Positions 61,147 through 64,000 of a stretch of 64,000 bases of DNA are shown piece after piece. The stretch lies in the NCBI GenBank assembly GCA_020444545.1, contig JAHLKT010000003.1:372001-436000 (forward strand). Reading direction: 5' to 3'. Numbering within the stretch: the first letter of the stretch is position 1; every line of letters starts with the position of its first letter. Both the position numbers and the translations under genes were made by a program. The stretch is from Desulfarculaceae bacterium. Its GTDB lineage: Bacteria > Desulfobacterota > Desulfarculia > Desulfarculales > Desulfarculaceae. The notes under the pieces are model-generated. The model made no database searches, had not been told where the DNA came from, and saw nothing but the letters and a program-made list of their open reading frames with translations.

Positions 61147-63225
61147 CTACAGGCTGGGCATCAGGGGGCCCTGCTTGATGCCCACCTTGGGGTGCGGATA
61201 GGTGACGTAGCAGTTGAGCACGTCCTCGCTGGGGCTGAGCTTGAGCCACTCGGCCTCGAACTCGTCATAGGGCTTGGCCGAGGCCAGGCGCGCGGCCACC
61301 GCCTCCTGGCGCCGGGCCTTGGTGGCCTCCTCGTCCAGGCGCAGGGTGTCCGGGTCGTAGGAAACCTTGTACACGTGGTCCACCACCCACTCCGAGACCA
61401 GGCCCTCGGCCAGGTCGTTCAGGGCGGCCTGGGGGTCGCGCTCCAAGACGTCGCCGTAGCCCGCGCCCCCGCCCACCGGCACGTAGAAGGTGTCGCCGTA
61501 CATGAACAGCTGGATGGGATGGGTGATGTGGTGGTACTCCCGCTGGCCCTCTTCCGGGTTGCCTTCGCCGTACACCTGGTCCAGGTTGCACGGCAGGCTG
61601 TTTTCCGAGGCGCTCAGGAGCCCGCCCAGGTTGCTCTGGCGCACGGTGCTGAGAAACACCGGGGGCACGGCATAGCCGCCGAAGATGCCCAAGGTGGCCG
61701 GGAAGCGCGAGCCGAAGCCGAAGCAGCCCATGGCCACGCCGGGCACATGGTGCATCTTCATGCCGAAGCCGATCCCCGCCCCGCCGCGATACTTGCCGTG
61801 GCCGTAGGAGTTCTTGAAGTAGTTGCGGAACAGGTACATGAAGGGCCGGTCCGCCTCGGTGGTCTCCACGTCGGAGCAGTCGCTCATGGTGGCGAAGAAG
61901 GCCCCGGCTCCGTTGACCCCGTCCTGGTCGCTGCGCGCCCCGGCTCCGGTGGCGTTCATCTCCGGGGTGATGTCGGCCACCGGCTCGCCCCACTGGTTCA
62001 TGCCGCCGAACAGGGGCACCCCGAAGCCCTGGAACCAGGAGGCCTGGGCCCGGCTGGGGTCCATGTGATAGGTCATGCGCGCCCCGGCCATGAACATGGC
62101 GTTGGCGAACAGGGTCTGGGGGAAGGGGGCCATGGTGGTGGGCGCCTCGCCCTTGGCGTTCAAGAGGCAGTCCTCGGGGAACTCCCATTCCATGGGGGCC
62201 AACAGCGCGTTGTTGGCCGGCAGGTCGTGCAGGAACCAGCCGCAGAAGTAGACCATGGCCATGCCGATGATGCCCTGGAAGAAGCTGTTCAAGGGCTTGT
62301 CGGGCAGCATGGGGCTGGTGTCTTCGAACACGAGCTTGATGGTGTCGCCCTTCTTGACCACCGCCAGGTTGATCTTGGTCAGATCCTCGGCCATACCCAC
62401 GGTGTCCATGAAGCGCGGCTGGCGGAACACGCCGTCGTTGAGCTGGCTCACCTTTTGGCGGGCCGCATCGGCGGTGACCGCCAGGATGCGCCGCAGCCCG
62501 CCCACCACCAGGTCCGAGCCCTTCTGGGAGGCGAAGTCCAGGATGCGGCGCTGGGCGATGCGGCAGGCGGCCAGGCGCGCCTTGATGTCCAGGATCATGG
62601 TGCGGGCGTCGCGGTTCATGGAGGCCATCATGGCCAGGATGTCCTCGCGCAGGACGTAGTTCTCGCCCACCTTGATGGGCGGGGCGATGAAGCCCTCGTC
62701 GTACTTGGTGCGGGCGCGCGGACAAACCCCGCCCGGGTCGGTGCCGCCGTTCTCGCCGGAGTGGACCACCGCGCCCACGAAGCAGATCAACTCGCCCTCG
62801 TGGAACACCGGCACGCACAGGCCCATGTCCGCCGGGTGCACCCCGCCGTAGAAGGGATCGTTGAAGAAGAACGAGTCGCCTTCCTTGACCCCTACCGATT
62901 CGTCGTCCAGGTAGTGCTTGACGATGTATTTCACCGGGAGCTGGCCCAACACGGCGTGGAACCAGATGCCCGTGGCCACCACCGCCAGGTCGCCCTGGGC
63001 GGTGTAGATGCCGAAGGCCACATCGCCCCAGCGCATGCCCGAGGAGGCGCCCAGCTTCATGGTGGTTTCCTTGCCCTCCTGGGCCACCATGTTCATCTTG
63101 TGGACGAAGATGTCGTACTCAACGTCGTCGATCTTGTCCTGGGCCGCGGTTTCGCGAGGCGTCATGGGCTCGGGCTTGAGCCGCTGCACCACCTCCATGT
63201 CCCTTGCGTAGACCATCGCGCACAT
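61147..63225 (-). CDS. Hydantoinase B / acetone-acetophenone carboxylase-type subunit
   Basis: A 692-aa subunit of the HyuB family. It begins with a conserved N-terminal region (DVEYDIFVHKMNMVAQEGKETTMKLGAS), and has HPADMGLCVPVFHEGELICFVGAVVHSGENGGTDPGG, MASMNRDARTMILDIKARLAACR and the C-terminal GHGKYRGGAGIGFGMKM and GGGAGYGDVLERDPQAALND signatures. Family members form ATP-dependent complexes with HyuA: N-methylhydantoinase, oxoprolinase, acetone or acetophenone carboxylase. The nearby acyl-CoA ligase, dehydrogenase and thiolase favour the carboxylase role. It lies 56 bp after the HyuA gene. Confidence 0.9.
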   Translation of the reverse strand: MCAMVYARDMEVVQRLKPEPMTPRETAAQDKIDDVEYDIFVHKMNMVAQEGKETTMKLGASSGMRWGDVAFGIYTAQGDLAVVATGIWFHAVLGQLPVKYIVKHYLDDESVGVKEGDSFFFNDPFYGGVHPADMGLCVPVFHEGELICFVGAVVHSGENGGTDPGGVCPRARTKYDEGFIAPPIKVGENYVLREDILAMMASMNRDARTMILDIKARLAACRIAQRRILDFASQKGSDLVVGGLRRILAVTADAARQKVSQLNDGVFRQPRFMDTVGMAEDLTKINLAVVKKGDTIKLVFEDTSPMLPDKPLNSFFQGIIGMAMVYFCGWFLHDLPANNALLAPMEWEFPEDCLLNAKGEAPTTMAPFPQTLFANAMFMAGARMTYHMDPSRAQASWFQGFGVPLFGGMNQWGEPVADITPEMNATGAGARSDQDGVNGAGAFFATMSDCSDVETTEADRPFMYLFRNYFKNSYGHGKYRGGAGIGFGMKMHHVPGVAMGCFGFGSRFPATLGIFGGYAVPPVFLSTVRQSNLGGLLSASENSLPCNLDQVYGEGNPEEGQREYHHITHPIQLFMYGDTFYVPVGGGAGYGDVLERDPQAALNDLAEGLVSEWVVDHVYKVSYDPDTLRLDEEATKARRQEAVAARLASAKPYDEFEAEWLKLSPSEDVLNCYVTYPHPKVGIKQGPLMPSL

Positions 63226-63281
63226 GGCTTATCTCCCTCTCGCCGGCCCCCTCGGCCGGCGGTGTGGTTTCGTCTGTCGCC

Positions 63282-64000
63282 CTATCCCCGGTTCAGCCGG
63301 AGCACTCCGCTGCCGAAGCCGTCCTTGACGAAGCTCCAGCCCGGCTCCAGCACGTAGGTGGTCTCCGGCGCCTCGATGAGGGCCGGGCCCTCGATGCGGT
63401 TGCCCGCCTCCAGGGCGTCGAAGTCGAACACCGGGGTCTGCTGGAAACCGCCCAGGGCCTGCCAATAGGCCTGGCGCGGCTCGCGGCGGGCCGCCTCGGG
63501 CGGGGTCTCGCCCTTTTCCGGCTCGGGCTGCATGGTCGTGCCCTCGGTCTGCACGTAGGCGGTGAGGTAAAAGCACTCCACGTTCACCCCGCCCTGGGGG
63601 AAGGTGGCCTCGGGGGTGTAGATGGCCGAGTAGTCCTCGGTGAAGCGGTCGCAGATGTCCTTGAAGTCGTCCGGGCCGGACACGCTCAGGTGGGGGCTGA
63701 TGATCTTGGTCAGGTTGTACTGCATGCCGTAGCGCATATCCAGCTCCAGGCGGAAGCCGATCTGCTCCGGCGTGTAACCCTCCAGGCCCAGGTCGGCGGT
63801 GGCCAGCTCCTTGAGCTCCTCCACCACCGTGTTGAAGGCCGCGTAGTCCTGGGTGTAGCACTGCTCGGCGTAGTAGAAGACCTTCATGGTCTTGGACTTG
63901 TCCCAGACCTGCTGGATGTTCACCGTGGAGGCGCCGTAGGCCCCGAACACCGGCGAGGTGGAGGCCACGACGACCTTGTCCACTTGCAGGTAGGGCGCGA
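63282..64000 (-). CDS. Hydantoinase A / acetone-acetophenone carboxylase-type subunit, 5' truncated by window end
   Basis: The frame is open to the right edge; the GTG near 63983 is internal, so only the C-terminal ~239 residues are visible. NLTKIISPHLSVSGPDDFKDICDRFTEDYSAIYT, PEATFPQGGVNVECFYLTAYV, RIEGPALIEAPETTYVLEPGWSFVKDGFGSGVLRL match the C-terminal half of HyuA-type subunits, which carry the nucleotide-binding ASKHA fold in their N-terminal part (outside). It pairs with HyuB. Whether additional subunits (a gamma subunit as in acetone carboxylase, or others as in acetophenone carboxylase) lie upstream cannot be seen. Confidence 0.88.
   Translation of the reverse strand, partial: APYLQVDKVVVASTSPVFGAYGASTVNIQQVWDKSKTMKVFYYAEQCYTQDYAAFNTVVEELKELATADLGLEGYTPEQIGFRLELDMRYGMQYNLTKIISPHLSVSGPDDFKDICDRFTEDYSAIYTPEATFPQGGVNVECFYLTAYVQTEGTTMQPEPEKGETPPEAARREPRQAYWQALGGFQQTPVFDFDALEAGNRIEGPALIEAPETTYVLEPGWSFVKDGFGSGVLRLNRG

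Noticed and set aside
61063-63357. Open frame of 764 codons antisense to the HyuB gene
   Set aside because: Shadow frame; opposite strand has full HyuB motifs.

Overview
This 64-kb window is GC-rich, with dense, mostly co-directional genes, long antisense shadow frames and strong Shine-Dalgarno sites. The gene content suggests a Desulfobacterota (deltaproteobacterial) anaerobe, perhaps near Desulfarculales. The grounds are TauE/SafE permeases with linked two-component genes, sigma-54 control, a HyuA/HyuB-type carboxylase cluster and a split biotin carboxylase. This placement is an inference; there is no rRNA or other marker gene. I found no tRNA, rRNA, CRISPR array, insertion sequence or phage gene.

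Layout. 1-7.6 kb: end of a nitrilase-family amidohydrolase, a complete RND efflux operon (adaptor, pump, outer-membrane channel; minus strand) and a lone phoU. 7.9-15.5 kb (plus strand): an EAL-CBS-GGDEF protein, a MscS channel with a clear terminator, a tightly overlapping trio (arylsulfotransferase-like membrane propeller, 72-aa membrane peptide, PAPS-type sulfotransferase) and a nitronate monooxygenase. 15.5-37.2 kb (minus strand): the most unusual region. It holds three paralogous 841-876-aa proteins with a PEP-synthase-type ATP-binding domain and phosphohistidine swivel domain, but a C-terminal domain I do not recognise where the PEP/pyruvate barrel should be. They are interleaved with two paralogous sensor kinases, five stand-alone receivers, one sigma-54 activator with a degenerate receiver, two TauE/SafE permeases and several small membrane or lipoproteins. 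A near-perfect -24/-12 promoter and an upstream dyad lie between the two halves. A CBS-ACT protein, a STAS-like protein and a tandem universal stress protein precede it.

37.4-50.7 kb (minus strand): a relic of an outer-membrane protein C-terminus with its terminator, then a catabolic operon read from about 48.6 kb downwards: small unknown protein, TorT-like binding protein, sugar-type ABC ATPase and permease, PxpA, class-III aminotransferase, PxpB, PxpC, biotin carrier, biotin carboxylase, FMN ene-reductase. A PAS-PAS-sigma-54 activator sits upstream, and the AT-richer gap holds palindromes and a -24/-12-like element. The simplest reading is uptake and ATP/biotin-dependent opening of a lactam or related cyclic amide, followed by transamination.

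50.8-55.9 kb: a TonB-dependent receptor with a small His/Cys-bearing membrane protein behind a dyad operator, then three genes for unrecognised proteins, two of them exported, and a hairpin-rich non-coding stretch. 55.9-64 kb (minus strand): an eight-gene operon, cut by the right edge, of HyuA/HyuB (acetone/acetophenone-carboxylase type), acyl-CoA ligase, zinc alcohol dehydrogenase, SCP2 protein, DUF35 protein, SCP2-type thiolase and VOC protein, consistent with ketone carboxylation and thiolysis.
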